Source: Natronosalvus vescus (GTDB lineage Archaea > Halobacteriota > Halobacteria > Halobacteriales > Natrialbaceae). Taken from it: 64,000 nt of DNA. Position 1 is the stretch's first letter; each line of letters begins with the position of its first letter. Where the stretch lies: positions 186,001-250,000 of the forward strand of contig NZ_CP099546.1 of the NCBI RefSeq assembly GCF_023973145.1. The letters are read 5' to 3'. This document shows, piece after piece, positions 54,580 to 63,876 of the stretch. The position numbers and the translations under genes are program-made. Under the pieces are notes generated by a model. That model saw nothing but the letters and a program-made list of their open reading frames with translations, did not search any database and was not told the origin of the DNA.

Positions 54580-55119
54580 TCACTCGAGCCCCTCGACCAG
54601 AAACACACACTCCGTATCCCCGTTCACACGTCTCGTTTCGAGCCGCGTCACCGTCACGTCGACGTTGAACTCCCTGGCCATCCCTTCGAGGACGCCGTGG
54701 GCAATCGCCGGATAATCACGCGAGGATCGGTAGGTCACCCGAAGCCCGTCGCCGGCTTGCATACAGCTCAGCGTCGGCGGTTCGGTATCGTTATCTTTCG
54801 AGCGAATCTCGTCGGTGATCGCCTCGAGACCGCTGAGCAACTGGGGGTACGACCAGTCGTTGCGCCAGTGGGCGCGAAAGGTCTGGAGAAGCGCTGGCCC
54901 AAGGGTGCGGCCGAAGTCGCGTTCGATGATTGTACGCTCGTGGCCAGACAACTGGGCGACTGTCTCGAGAACCTTAGGAATCTCGTCGTCAGGATAGTGT
55001 GAGATCTGCAGGTACAGTTGTGGGTCGATCCCCGCACGATCGAGGACGACCGTCCAGCTCGCTTCGTCGGTTTTATCAACGACATAGGTCTTGAGCGTCT
55101 GGTGGACGAGTCCGTGCAT
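54580..55119 (-). CDS. Heme-NO-binding (H-NOX)-like protein without the heme histidine
   Basis: 179 residues, the family's length. It has the family start (MHGLVHQTLKTYVVDK), WTVVLDRAG, the DFGRTLGPALL motif and YRSSR at 130-134, the family's heme-propionate motif Y-x-S-x-R. The proximal heme ligand, His about residue 102 in relatives, is replaced by residues of ITDEIRSK (Thr102 by simple count). It may not bind heme in the usual way. Family call is good; function is open. Confidence 0.82.
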   Translation of the reverse strand: MHGLVHQTLKTYVVDKTDEASWTVVLDRAGIDPQLYLQISHYPDDEIPKVLETVAQLSGHERTIIERDFGRTLGPALLQTFRAHWRNDWSYPQLLSGLEAITDEIRSKDNDTEPPTLSCMQAGDGLRVTYRSSRDYPAIAHGVLEGMAREFNVDVTVTRLETRRVNGDTECVFLVEGLE

Positions 55120-55297
55120 TCTGATGGGTTCCCCCTGATGAAATTGTTAGTCGAGGGTTGGAGCGTGACGTAATATGTTGTTCGGATCAGGAATGTTTGC
55201 CGACGTGAGTTCGGTGGGAGGTAATTGCGTTCGGGAGCGGAGGGCGGCGTCGGTGTCTGTGTAGTGTGGCTACGTGGCCGTCACCTCACCACCGTTC

Positions 55298-56170
55298 TTA
55301 CTCGAGCGCTGCCGCGACCGCCGAGGCGACCGACACGGCGCTGACGGGACGCTCGAGGGTGTCGGTGCCGTAGATCGCGTCGACACCTGCTTTCGTCAGT
55401 CGGGTGTAGGCGTTTCGAGCCAGCAGCGGGTGGACGCAAGTGACGAAAATTCGGGCGGCCCCGCGCTCAGTGAGTACGCCAACGGCTTCGCTCATCGTAC
55501 CGCCGGTCGCGATGATGTCGTCGGTGACGATGACGTCTCGGCCCCCGACCGCGACGTCGCTCGGCGAAATGTCGACGTCGGTTCCCGAGTGGCGGGTCTT
55601 CTCGAAGTAGTCGACCTCGCCGCGACCGTAGGTGTCGCGAACCGTTTCGGCGAGTTCGATCGCGCCGGAATCGGGGGAGAGAAAGACGGGGTCGTCCAGA
55701 TCCGTAGGCAGTGGCTCGGCGAGGACGCCGGCGGCATCGATCGCCGTCGCCGTCGGCTCGAAGAACGCACAGACGTCCGTCTCGTGGGGGTTGACGACGA
55801 ACACTGAGTCCGTTCCCGTGGAGATGGCTCGAGCGACCGCCCGCGCAGACACCGGCTGGCCGGCTTCGAACGCTCTGTCCTGACGACCGTACCCCATGTA
55901 GGGGATGACGGTGACGACCTCGGCTGCACCCGCCTCGCGGGCGGCGTCTTGCAACAGGAGGAGTTCGACGTGGGCGTCGCTCGAATCCGTCGAGGCGACG
56001 ACGACGACCCGTTCGCCCTCGAACTCGGGTGCTGGGTCGGATTCGAGGCTGAAAAATAGCTCGCCGTCGGGAAAGCGGTCGTAGGTGGCGGGAGCGAGCG
56101 ACGCGCCGAGTTCGTCCGCGAGCGCCGCTGCCAGCGCCTGGGATCTGGAGCCGCTAACGATAGTCGTCAT
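55298..56170 (-). CDS. prs: Ribose-phosphate diphosphokinase
   Basis: 290 residues. It makes PRPP from ribose 5-phosphate and ATP. Present are FPDGELFFSLE, IPYMGYGRQDRAF with the family's ATP contacts, NPHETDVCAFF, and the PRPP loop DDIIATGGTMSEAV. Length fits archaeal forms. ATG 56170 is the first start. It follows the lipoprotein gene at 56225 by 54 bases on the same strand. Confidence 0.95.
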   Translation of the reverse strand: MTTIVSGSRSQALAAALADELGASLAPATYDRFPDGELFFSLESDPAPEFEGERVVVVASTDSSDAHVELLLLQDAAREAGAAEVVTVIPYMGYGRQDRAFEAGQPVSARAVARAISTGTDSVFVVNPHETDVCAFFEPTATAIDAAGVLAEPLPTDLDDPVFLSPDSGAIELAETVRDTYGRGEVDYFEKTRHSGTDVDISPSDVAVGGRDVIVTDDIIATGGTMSEAVGVLTERGAARIFVTCVHPLLARNAYTRLTKAGVDAIYGTDTLERPVSAVSVASAVAAALE

Positions 56171-56224
56171 ACTCGGGGGGACAGCCTCCGGGGTAAAACC
56201 GGTTTTCGTTCGCGTTTCGATCGA

Positions 56225-56755
56225 TTAGGCGTCGTCGCCGTTGTCGTCATCGTCCGCCTCGGCAGCATCCTCGGCGTCCGTGATGTCGACGTCGCCGTCA
56301 CCGCAGGGGCCACCGTCGGTGACGCCGGCGATGCGGATCGTTCCATCACGACGAACGAAGATAATCAGGTTCAGACAGGCCGGATTACTCCAGTTCGTGG
56401 GGGTCACTTGCGTGAACTCGCCTTCGTCGAGGCGCGCGGTTACCCGGAAATCGCCCCGCTGGTCGGGCCAGTCGCCCTCGAGGGTGACCCCTTCGGTCGT
56501 GTCGTCGAACTCGTGGGTCGACCAGTGGTCGATTTCGCCGTCGAACTCGACGAGGACGTCGACCGTGTGTCCCTGGTCGTCGAGGTTCTCGACGGTGATT
56601 TCGCCCAGGCGTGTCCCGGTCGGTTCGGGCGAATTACCCTCGTCGTCCCCACTTTCCCCGTCGTCCTCTTCAGCCGAACTCGTACACCCGGCGATCGCCA
56701 TTGCACCGACAGCACCCGAGGCGGCGAGCACCTTCCGCCGCGTTAGATCGCTCAT
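56225..56755 (-). CDS. Tat lipoprotein
   Basis: 176 residues. The N terminus has TRRKVLAASGAVGAMAIAGC, a twin-arginine signal ending in a lipobox, with Cys after AG. An acidic linker (EEDDGESGDDEGN) leads to a beta-rich domain (GEITVENLDDQGHTVDVLV) and two cysteines. A membrane-anchored protein at the outer face. No known family. Confidence 0.8.
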   Translation of the reverse strand: MSDLTRRKVLAASGAVGAMAIAGCTSSAEEDDGESGDDEGNSPEPTGTRLGEITVENLDDQGHTVDVLVEFDGEIDHWSTHEFDDTTEGVTLEGDWPDQRGDFRVTARLDEGEFTQVTPTNWSNPACLNLIIFVRRDGTIRIAGVTDGGPCGDGDVDITDAEDAAEADDDDNGDDA

Positions 56756-56803
56756 GATCCGGCGAATGGGGTGCCCGGTAGATAACTCCCCGTCAGACGC
56801 TCG

Positions 56804-57832
56804 TCAGACTCCGCGGTCGGGTGACGCCGCGAGCGGAACCGCCAGCCCACAGACGCCCGAAATTCCGATGGTGTGCGCCCGCCACGACGGGTCGTCCGCC
56901 GATGCGGTGTCGGCGGCCAAAACCGTTCCCGTCGTCGTCACTGCGTAGACCGCCTCGCCGTAGGCCACCCCTGCAATGGGATCGCTCGAGGAAATCGCCT
57001 CATCGTCCTCGACGCGTGTCCACTCGCCGCTGGCAGTGGTCGTGGTCGTAGCGCTCGAGCCGGCAGAACTCGAGGAGGCGTCCGCGCTCGCGGAGCCGTC
57101 GGCAAACACGTACCATTCGTCGGCCACCACCGCGTGCGCGCGAGCCAGCGACCCGGGTTCGCTCACCGGATCCGCACAGACAAGATCGACCGACCCGTCG
57201 AGTTCCTTCATCCAGCCGTTACCGAGTTTGTAGAGTCCCTCGGCGGTCGCCGCAAGCGGGACGCCCGCGGCGGAGACGTCCCGGACGTCCGTCAGCCCAG
57301 CGTGCTCGAGGCGGCCGTCCCAGTCTCGGAAGACGCCGACGTCGGTCGCGAGCAGGTCGCCAGCGATCGATCGGACGCTCGAGGGGGCGGGCGCGTCGGT
57401 TCCGTACTCGAGGGGGAGCCAGTCACCGGTTGCCGTACTGCCCGTCTCCGACTCGAGTTCGTACCGTGCGACGACTCCATCCTCGTCGGCGGCCAGCACC
57501 GCTCCCTGGTGTACGCCGACGGCGACGGCGGGGCCGAAGCCGGTCGGCTCGAAGCTGAGAGTGGATCTTTCGTCTCCGTCTCCGTCTTCGCCCCCAACTC
57601 CATTCCCGCCACCCGTCTCGAGTCGACACACGAGAACGTCTTCGTCGGTTGCGACGGCTAGCACGTCGACACCGGCGGCGATATCGCGGGCGGTACAGCG
57701 CTCGAGCAGGCCGAACTCGCCGACCGTCGTTCCCGAGACGAGCACCCGGACGACGCCGACGTCGCTGGCGACGTAGACCGTCGTCACCCCGCTCCGGTCG
57801 CCGTAGACGCGCTTTTCGTCGATCGATTGCAT
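56804..57832 (-). CDS. Beta-propeller-like haloarchaeal protein
   Basis: 342 residues. Repeated short beta motifs (VTTVYVASDVGVVRVL, VDVLAVATDEDVLVCRL, HQGAVLAADEDGVVARYEL) suggest a propeller; it resembles the HVO_0234-type family. Ser/Ala-rich segments interrupt it. No signal peptide, so it is cytoplasmic. It is divergent from glmM. Role unknown. Confidence 0.72.
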   Translation of the reverse strand: MQSIDEKRVYGDRSGVTTVYVASDVGVVRVLVSGTTVGEFGLLERCTARDIAAGVDVLAVATDEDVLVCRLETGGGNGVGGEDGDGDERSTLSFEPTGFGPAVAVGVHQGAVLAADEDGVVARYELESETGSTATGDWLPLEYGTDAPAPSSVRSIAGDLLATDVGVFRDWDGRLEHAGLTDVRDVSAAGVPLAATAEGLYKLGNGWMKELDGSVDLVCADPVSEPGSLARAHAVVADEWYVFADGSASADASSSSAGSSATTTTTASGEWTRVEDDEAISSSDPIAGVAYGEAVYAVTTTGTVLAADTASADDPSWRAHTIGISGVCGLAVPLAASPDRGV

Positions 57833-57965
57833 GGTTGAACGTTGGTGCGGTGGGTGGAAAACGTTCCCGACGCTGGCGACCGCCTCGAATGCGCGGGGCG
57901 TGTCGACGGTCGGTGCCCACTGTAGTTCGCAACCACTTTGATGATTCCCGACCTATTATGTCCTA

Positions 57966-59330
57966 ATGAAGGTATTCGGTTCGAGTGGCACCCGTGGCGT
58001 CGCAAACGAGGAACTGACGCCGGCGTTCGTTCTGCGGGTGGCGAAAGCGGCCGGAACCGCGTGGGGAGCCGACCGCGTCGCCGTCGCTCGAGACACCCGC
58101 TACACCGGGCGCATGATGGCCGATGCCGCCTCGAGCGGCCTGGCAAGCACCGGGACGGACGTCGACCGACTCGGCATCCTCCCCACGCCCGGCGCCCAGT
58201 TCTACGCCGAACGCGAGGGCGTGCCGACGATCGTCATCACCGCCTCGCACAACCCGCCACCGTACAACGGCGTCAAACTCGTCGGCGCTGACGGCGTCGA
58301 ACTCGCCGTCTCGGATCTCGAGGAGATCGAACAGACGCTCCTCGGGGAGACGTTCGCCGTCGCCCGCTGGGACGAGACCGGCCGCGTCCGGGAGGTCGAC
58401 GGCGTTCGCCAGGACTACGTCGCCGAACTGCTCGCGAACGTCGACCGCGAGACGATCGAAGCGGCGGAGTTAACCGTGGCGCTCGATCCTGGCCACGGCG
58501 CTGGCTCGCTCACCAGCCCTGAATTCTTCCGAACGCTGGGCTGTCGCGTCATCACGGTCAACGGCCAGGCCGACGGCCACTTCCCCGGCCGCGACCCCGA
58601 ACCCGTCGCCGAGAACCTCGTCGACCTCGGTCGACTGGTTCGTGCCACCGATGCCGACGTCGGCATCGCCCACGACGGGGACGCCGACCGGGCTATCTTC
58701 TTCGACGAGGACGGCACCTACGTCGAGGGGGACGCCACGCTCGCAGCGCTGGCCGCCGCGGAACTCGAGCCCGACGACGTGACGGTCTCGGCGGTCAACG
58801 TCTCCCAGCGTCTGGTCGACGTGGCCAACGACGTCGGGGCCGACCTCGAGTTGACGCCGATCGGCTCGACCAACATCATCACCCGAATCGAGGAACTCGA
58901 GATCAACGACCGACACGTCCCGATCGCGGGCGAGGGCAACGGCGGCATCTTCTTCCCGGACTTCCGGCTCTCCCGCGATGGAGCATACACGGCCGCCCGG
59001 TTCCTCGAAATCGTGGCCGAGCGACCGGTGAGCGAGATCGTCGCGCCCTACGACGGCTACGCGAACGTCCGGCGCAACATCGATTACGGCTCGACGGCCG
59101 AACGGGACGCGATGCTCGACGCGGCGGCCAACCATGCTCAGGCCTCCGACGCCGAACTCAACACACGCGACGGCTACCGCCTCGATCACGGCGACGCCTG
59201 GGTGCTCGCCCGACCCTCGGGCACCGAGCCGCTGGTACGGATCTATGCGGAGGCTCGGGATCTCGAGCGGGCAGAGACCCTCGCTGGCGACATGTACGAG
59301 GCGCTCGCGGAGGCGAAAGCGAGCGCCTGA
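57966..59330 (+). CDS. glmM: Phosphoglucosamine mutase
   Basis: 454 residues of the phosphohexomutase family. The phosphoserine loop TASHNPPPYNG (Ser94) and the metal loop AHDGDADRAIFF are intact, as is the sugar-binding region (GEGNGG) and the C-terminal phosphate site (RPSGTEPLVRIYAE). It makes glucosamine 1-phosphate for UDP-sugar and glycan synthesis. Related enzymes act on phosphomannose or phosphoglucose, so the substrate is less sure than the family. Confidence 0.9.
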   Translation: MKVFGSSGTRGVANEELTPAFVLRVAKAAGTAWGADRVAVARDTRYTGRMMADAASSGLASTGTDVDRLGILPTPGAQFYAEREGVPTIVITASHNPPPYNGVKLVGADGVELAVSDLEEIEQTLLGETFAVARWDETGRVREVDGVRQDYVAELLANVDRETIEAAELTVALDPGHGAGSLTSPEFFRTLGCRVITVNGQADGHFPGRDPEPVAENLVDLGRLVRATDADVGIAHDGDADRAIFFDEDGTYVEGDATLAALAAAELEPDDVTVSAVNVSQRLVDVANDVGADLELTPIGSTNIITRIEELEINDRHVPIAGEGNGGIFFPDFRLSRDGAYTAARFLEIVAERPVSEIVAPYDGYANVRRNIDYGSTAERDAMLDAAANHAQASDAELNTRDGYRLDHGDAWVLARPSGTEPLVRIYAEARDLERAETLAGDMYEALAEAKASA

Positions 59331-59413
59331 GAACCCGTCTGTTCGAATCCTTTTGAGACGCGCTGTACGTTCGCAAACGGGCAGTTAGCTAGCAACCCGA
59401 GATGACGGCGATA

Positions 59414-59917
59414 CTATTGCAACTCGAGGCGGCGAACGAACGCCAGCTCCCGAATGTCGGTGATCACGTTCCCCGGGAGATCCTGATCGGTGACGAGGTG
59501 GAGCCGTGGCTCGTCGGTGAACTCCGGATCCTCGCTGATCGTCTGGCGGATCGAGATGTCGTGATCGGCGAGCACCCCGGTCACCGCGGCGACGATTCCC
59601 TGCTGTTCGGCGTCGCTGACCTCGACGGATAGCACCGTCAGGTCGAGCACGGGGGCCAGATCCATCAGACTCGGCACCTGCGAGATGTTCTGAAAGATCC
59701 GTCGCAACTCCGGATCCTCGAGGATGACGTCCGTCGTGGAATCGACGACGCGCCGATCGACGTCGATCTCGCGGGCGATGCCAGTGTTTGGGATTTCGAT
59801 ACCGCCAGAGACGACCCGTCCGTCGTCGTTAACCGAGAAGCCGCGCTCGAGGAGCAATCGGATCACCGCCTGTTGACTGGGCGATCCCTCGAATTTCTCC
59901 ATGATCTCGTCGAACAT
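59414..59917 (-). CDS. ACT-domain amino-acid-metabolism regulator
   Basis: 167 residues from ATG 59917 (MFDEIMEKFEGSPSQQAVIRLLLERG). An N-terminal winged helix (residues about 10-75) and a C-terminal ACT domain (about 85-165: LTVLSVEVSDAEQQGIVAAV) match the COG2150 type. It probably responds to an amino acid. Start 60121 would add a low-complexity tail, so I prefer 59917. Confidence 0.85.
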   Translation of the reverse strand: MFDEIMEKFEGSPSQQAVIRLLLERGFSVNDDGRVVSGGIEIPNTGIAREIDVDRRVVDSTTDVILEDPELRRIFQNISQVPSLMDLAPVLDLTVLSVEVSDAEQQGIVAAVTGVLADHDISIRQTISEDPEFTDEPRLHLVTDQDLPGNVITDIRELAFVRRLELQ

Positions 59918-59985
59918 TCTTTGGCGGTCAGTACGCGCCCTGTCGTATAATGGTGGGTGATCGTCCGGTGGTCGGTTCCACGCTC

Positions 59986-60033
59986 GTGGTTGTGCAGATG
60001 GTGGTAGTGGTGGTTGTGCAGATGGTAGTAGTG
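59986..60033. repeat. Two 24-base GT-rich tandem repeats
   Basis: Copies at 59986-60009 and 60010-60033 differ at one position. GT-rich with a GTGGTTGTGCAG start. They lie upstream of the ACT regulator and probably reflect slippage; no protein is coded with support. Confidence 0.6.
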
Positions 60034-60170
60034 GTGCTCGTGATGCTGGTGGGCTATCGAGTGGGTTTCGACTGCGTGTCCCTGTCTCGTGTGGATCGGA
60101 TGGTGATCCGACTCCCGACACTTAAAAAATATGACTACATAAACATAATGGATATAATAATTTGATTAAA

Positions 60171-60180
60171 AATTATATAT
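60171..60180 (+). promoter_or_regulatory. AT-rich TATA-like box of the amidase gene
   Basis: AATTATATAT centred about 32 bases before ATG 60207, in a region richer in A and T than its surroundings. Confidence 0.5.
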
Positions 60181-60206
60181 CTTCGTGTGGTTGTGTGTGC
60201 CACACC

Positions 60207-61268
60207 ATGGATGTTAACAGGCGACAACTCCTGAAAGCCGCCGGCCTCTCGGTCGGCGCTGGTGGCGTCGTAGCGGCAAGCACCACGGCGGCCGCAGCTG
60301 AGGAACCGGTCGATCAGTGGCGACCCGCGGACTCGAGCAACTACTCCGCGTCGAACCGAGGCGTGAACGACATCAACTGGATCGTGATCCACTACACGGT
60401 CGGTTCGTACGGGGGTGCGATCAACTGGTTCCAGAACCCGGACGCGAACGTCTCGGCCCACTACGTCGTCCGAAACTCGGACGGCCACACGACGAAGATG
60501 GTCGACGAATCCGACGTCGCCTGGCACGCCGCCGGCTTCAACTCGAACTCGATCGGGATCGAACACGAGTGGGTCGAGGGCCAGGACGGCTTCACCGACG
60601 CGCTCTATCAACGCTCGGCGGCGATCATCGACTACCTGGCCGAGACCTACGACATACCGAAAAACTACTACACGAGTCACACGGCCCCCTGTAACGCCAG
60701 CGGCGGCATCATCGGCCACATGCACACCCCGACAGATAGCTACTGCTCGAGTTCGAACTCGACGTCCTGTCCGGGGCCGTACGATCCCGACAAGTTACAG
60801 CAGTACCTCGGTGATGGCGACGGTGGCGACAGCACCTTCGAGATGGATCAGGCGGTTCACACCACTGCCGACCTCAACGCCCGCGAACAGCCCGGTACCG
60901 ACTCGCCCATCGTCGCCACGATGCCCGAGGGCTCGGCCGGTCGGGTCGTCAACGGCCCCGAGTCGGCCGACGGCTACACCTGGTGGGGGCTGCACTTCCA
61001 TGCGGAGAACGTCTGGGCCTGGTGTGCCGAGCCGTGGCTCGAGGCCTGCCCGACGTTCTGTCACGGCACTTACGTCGAGTCAACGGGCGACCTGAACGTC
61101 CGTTCGGGGCCGAGCGTCAACGACACCGTCCGGTCGACGGTTCCTGAGGGAACCCGCGGCGTCGTCACCCAGGGGCCACAGAACGCCGACGGCTACCAGT
61201 GGTGGTACGTCGAGTGGAACGACGGCTCGGAGGGGTGGTCGGTCGTGGACTATCTGCAGACGGCCTGA
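60207..61268 (+). CDS. Secreted N-acetylmuramoyl-L-alanine amidase-like protein with SH3 repeats
   Basis: 353 residues from ATG 60207. The start (NRRQLLKAAGLSVGAGG...TAAAA) is a Tat signal. An amidase_2 domain (about 45-200) holds WIVIHYTVG (His), SIGIEHEW and GHMHTP, then SCPGPYDPDKLQQYL; the His, His and Cys zinc ligands fit, although the usual Lys is not at its place. Two SH3-like repeats follow (DLNAREQPGTDSP; DLNVRSGPSVNDT). In archaea, which lack murein, such an enzyme would act on bacterial walls. AT-rich DNA precedes it. Confidence 0.88.
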   Translation: MDVNRRQLLKAAGLSVGAGGVVAASTTAAAAEEPVDQWRPADSSNYSASNRGVNDINWIVIHYTVGSYGGAINWFQNPDANVSAHYVVRNSDGHTTKMVDESDVAWHAAGFNSNSIGIEHEWVEGQDGFTDALYQRSAAIIDYLAETYDIPKNYYTSHTAPCNASGGIIGHMHTPTDSYCSSSNSTSCPGPYDPDKLQQYLGDGDGGDSTFEMDQAVHTTADLNAREQPGTDSPIVATMPEGSAGRVVNGPESADGYTWWGLHFHAENVWAWCAEPWLEACPTFCHGTYVESTGDLNVRSGPSVNDTVRSTVPEGTRGVVTQGPQNADGYQWWYVEWNDGSEGWSVVDYLQTA

Positions 61269-61299
61269 TTCCTTCGACCGCTGCAGATACCTGCCTCGA

Positions 61300-61671
61300 T
61301 CACGGATTGAGCAGGCCGCCGAGCGCCCCAGCGACGGCGCTCTCGAGCGCCATGACGAACGCCACGATCACGGCGAAGGCGAAGATGCTGGCCCCGAGGA
61401 CGCTCGAGATGGCGGCACCGGCCGGACCGAGCGCGAAGCCGACGAGCCCGACGACGAGCGCCAGGATCAGTCCGCCGACGATGCCACCGAGCGAGCCCGC
61501 GAGGAGGCCGTGCCAGAACCCCGAACCGAGGCCGCCCCCGGCGAGGTAGCCCGCGACGAAGCCGCCGACGAGGCCGGCGGTGAGCTGGCCGAGTCCGGGG
61601 GCGGCGACGCCGAGTACGCTGAGGACGACGATCACGAGAAAACCGATGCCGACTGCTCTCCAGCTGGTCAT
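61300..61671 (-). CDS. DUF5518 membrane protein
   Basis: 123 residues, almost all hydrophobic and glycine-rich, with three or four helices (FLVIVVLSVLGVAAPG, GLVGGFVAGYLAGGG, LAGSLGGIVGGLILALVVG). This is the haloarchaeal DUF5518 type. Role unknown. It converges with the amidase gene. Confidence 0.75.
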   Translation of the reverse strand: MTSWRAVGIGFLVIVVLSVLGVAAPGLGQLTAGLVGGFVAGYLAGGGLGSGFWHGLLAGSLGGIVGGLILALVVGLVGFALGPAGAAISSVLGASIFAFAVIVAFVMALESAVAGALGGLLNP

Positions 61672-61722
61672 GCTCCCTCATAGAAGGGCCGGACAAAAAT
61701 ACGCATCGCGTAACGAACGACC

Positions 61723-61729
61723 TTTTATG
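61723..61729 (+). promoter_or_regulatory. TATA-like box of the NOG1 gene
   Basis: TTTTATG centred about 26 bases before ATG 61752; a leaderless start is likely. Confidence 0.5.
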
Positions 61730-61751
61730 ACCGGCCCACCTAGTCGAGCAC

Positions 61752-62720
61752 ATGATTTTCGAAGACCTTCCGACCACGCCCACGTCGGAAGAGCTGATCG
61801 ACAAGGCGTTCTCCCGGGCGTCACGAGCCGGTCGAGCCCAGAAAGGGCTCGACGCCCAGCAGTCGATGCTCCAGACGGCGGCGAACATCATCTCCGACAA
61901 CCTCGAGAACGTGGTCACGTCCTGGCCGGATTTCAGCTACGACGTCCACCCGTTTTACTACGAACTCGCCGACGCCATCGTCGACGTCGACCGGCTTCGC
62001 CAGAGCCTCTCGGAGGTGACGTGGGCCAGCCGAAAAGCCCGCGAGATTCACGAGGAGTACCAGTCGAAACTGCGCAAGACCGACGTCGACACGGCTAGAA
62101 AGCACCGCAAACAGGCGTTCGCCCGGCTGGCCGACATCGTCGAACAGGTCGGGGACGAACTGCTGTACATCAACCAGTCGCGCAACGACCTGCGCGACCT
62201 CCCCGAGATCAACCCCGAGGAGCCGACGATCGTCGTCGCCGGCTACCCGAACGTCGGGAAGTCCTCGTTCGTCAACGACGTGACCAACGCGCGCGGGGAG
62301 ACCGCTTCCTATCCCTTTACGACCAGGGGGATCGGACTGGGCCACTTCACCCGCGATCACATCCGTCACCAGATCGTCGACACGCCGGGGCTGCTCGACC
62401 GCCCGCCACAGGATCGCAACGAGATCGAATCCCAGGCCGTCAGCGCCCTCGAGCACCTCGGCGACTGCATCCTCGTCCTCGTCGACGCGAGCGAGGAGTG
62501 TGGCTACCCGCTGGCCGACCAGCTCGAGTTGCGCGACGCCGTCGCCGACCAGTTCGGCGACATCCCGGTGCTCACCGTGTGTAACAAGGCCGATCGCTCG
62601 CGAGACGTCGAGGCCGACTACTACATGAGCATCGAAACCGGCGAGGGCGTCGAAGAGGTGCTCCAGGCTGCCATCGACGTCATCGATTTCCAGCCGGAGT
62701 TGCCGTCTCGAGACCGTTAG
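61752..62720 (+). CDS. NOG1 family GTPase
   Basis: 322 residues. Helical N-terminal part (about 1-150), then the G domain with GYPNVGKSSF (G1), DTPGLLDRP (G3) and NKADRS (G4). NOG1 proteins help mature the large ribosomal subunit. It is divergent from the DUF5518 gene and followed by the broken flaG-like gene on the other strand. Confidence 0.93.
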   Translation: MIFEDLPTTPTSEELIDKAFSRASRAGRAQKGLDAQQSMLQTAANIISDNLENVVTSWPDFSYDVHPFYYELADAIVDVDRLRQSLSEVTWASRKAREIHEEYQSKLRKTDVDTARKHRKQAFARLADIVEQVGDELLYINQSRNDLRDLPEINPEEPTIVVAGYPNVGKSSFVNDVTNARGETASYPFTTRGIGLGHFTRDHIRHQIVDTPGLLDRPPQDRNEIESQAVSALEHLGDCILVLVDASEECGYPLADQLELRDAVADQFGDIPVLTVCNKADRSRDVEADYYMSIETGEGVEEVLQAAIDVIDFQPELPSRDR

Positions 62721-62744
62721 CGCACGTTTTCTCTTCCCGGATGA

Positions 62745-63559
62745 TCAGGCATCGGTCTCGGTATCGGCCTCGGCCTCGTCCTCGTCCTCGGAGACGATCC
62801 GAACCACCACCTCGTCGGTGCCCCAGCCAGCGTCCACGGTGACGCGAACGGTCTCGTCGACGTCGTCCTCGTCGGCGAGTTCCTCGAACGATAGGGCGGT
62901 CGCGTTCTCGCCGTCCGCATCCGTCGTTCCCGCTGTTCGCGTGAGGCTGATCTCCTCGCGGGTGTCATCGGGGATCGAATACGTGACGTCCACGCCGTCT
63001 TGAACCGGATCGGTGCCCATCGTCAGCGTCAGGTTCGCCTCGCTGGCGGCGACGGCACACTCACCGTCCTCGCACGTCGCCGGCGGCTGATCGGCCAGCC
63101 AGAAGGCCTCCCGGTGGGCGAACTCGAGCGTCGAGCGGGCGCCGTCGAGGGTGGCGACGAGCCGGTGTGGGCCGGGCTCGATGGTGCGATCGATCGTGAC
63201 CTCGAAGACGGCTCCTTCGCGCCAGTGGTCGCCGTCGACGACAGTTCGATCGGTGATGGCACCGTCGGAGACGTACTACCCGTCGAGCAGGACGTCGAGT
63301 GCGTCCGGCTCGAGGGTCGTTTTGCCGACGCTTTTCACGTACAGGGTGACGGTTTCGGTGTCGCCGTCGTAGGTCGCTCCAGACTCTGGATCGTTGATGA
63401 TCGTCAGGTCGGTCTCGAGGCTGCCTGCTCGCGCTCGTTCTCGTCGTCGATCGCCTGCGCGTACAGGCCGGCTTCGGTGACTAGCACCCCGGCGGCGATG
63501 GTCGCCGCGCTCACGACGGCGAGAAAGAGGATCAGGTGGGTGATCGAGATGCGGGCCAT
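62745..63559 (-). pseudogene. Broken flaG-like archaellar gene
   Basis: The start (MARISITHLILFLAVVSAATIAAG at 63559) is a FlaG-type helix, followed by a beta domain (LTIINDPESGATYDG, TVTLYVKSVGKTTLE). The reading frame breaks by one base at about 63420-63440, and TAG at 63276-63278 interrupts the downstream part. The last 91 residues (from ATG 63020) remain open. FlaG normally caps or holds the archaellum stator. It could be a pseudogene or could reflect sequencing errors. Confidence 0.72.
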
Positions 63560-63876
63560 TGGGTCTCGCTCGAGTTGCTGTGTCGGGTGGCCCTCGTGTC
63601 GCCCGTTGTCGTCGTATCGATCCCGTGAGACGACATCTGGCGCTCGAGGGTCAGGACTGCGCTCGAGACACTAGCCGAACGGGGGCGGGATAATCCTACC
63701 TGCCAATCGCGTCTCACGCTCACATGTGGCATCCACGGCGACGATCGCCTCGGAATCCGGCGCTCGAGAAACCCGCCCGACGACCGCCCGATACGTCCGT
63801 CGATGTACGTTCGGGGCACCCAGTCCCCAGAAAGGCGCAGATGCATTGAACTACCGCCCGACCACAACATCCGGCT

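Noticed and set aside
59341-59350. GTTCGAATCC, like a tRNA T-loop
   Set aside because: No matching acceptor or anticodon stem around it; only the loop sequence is present.
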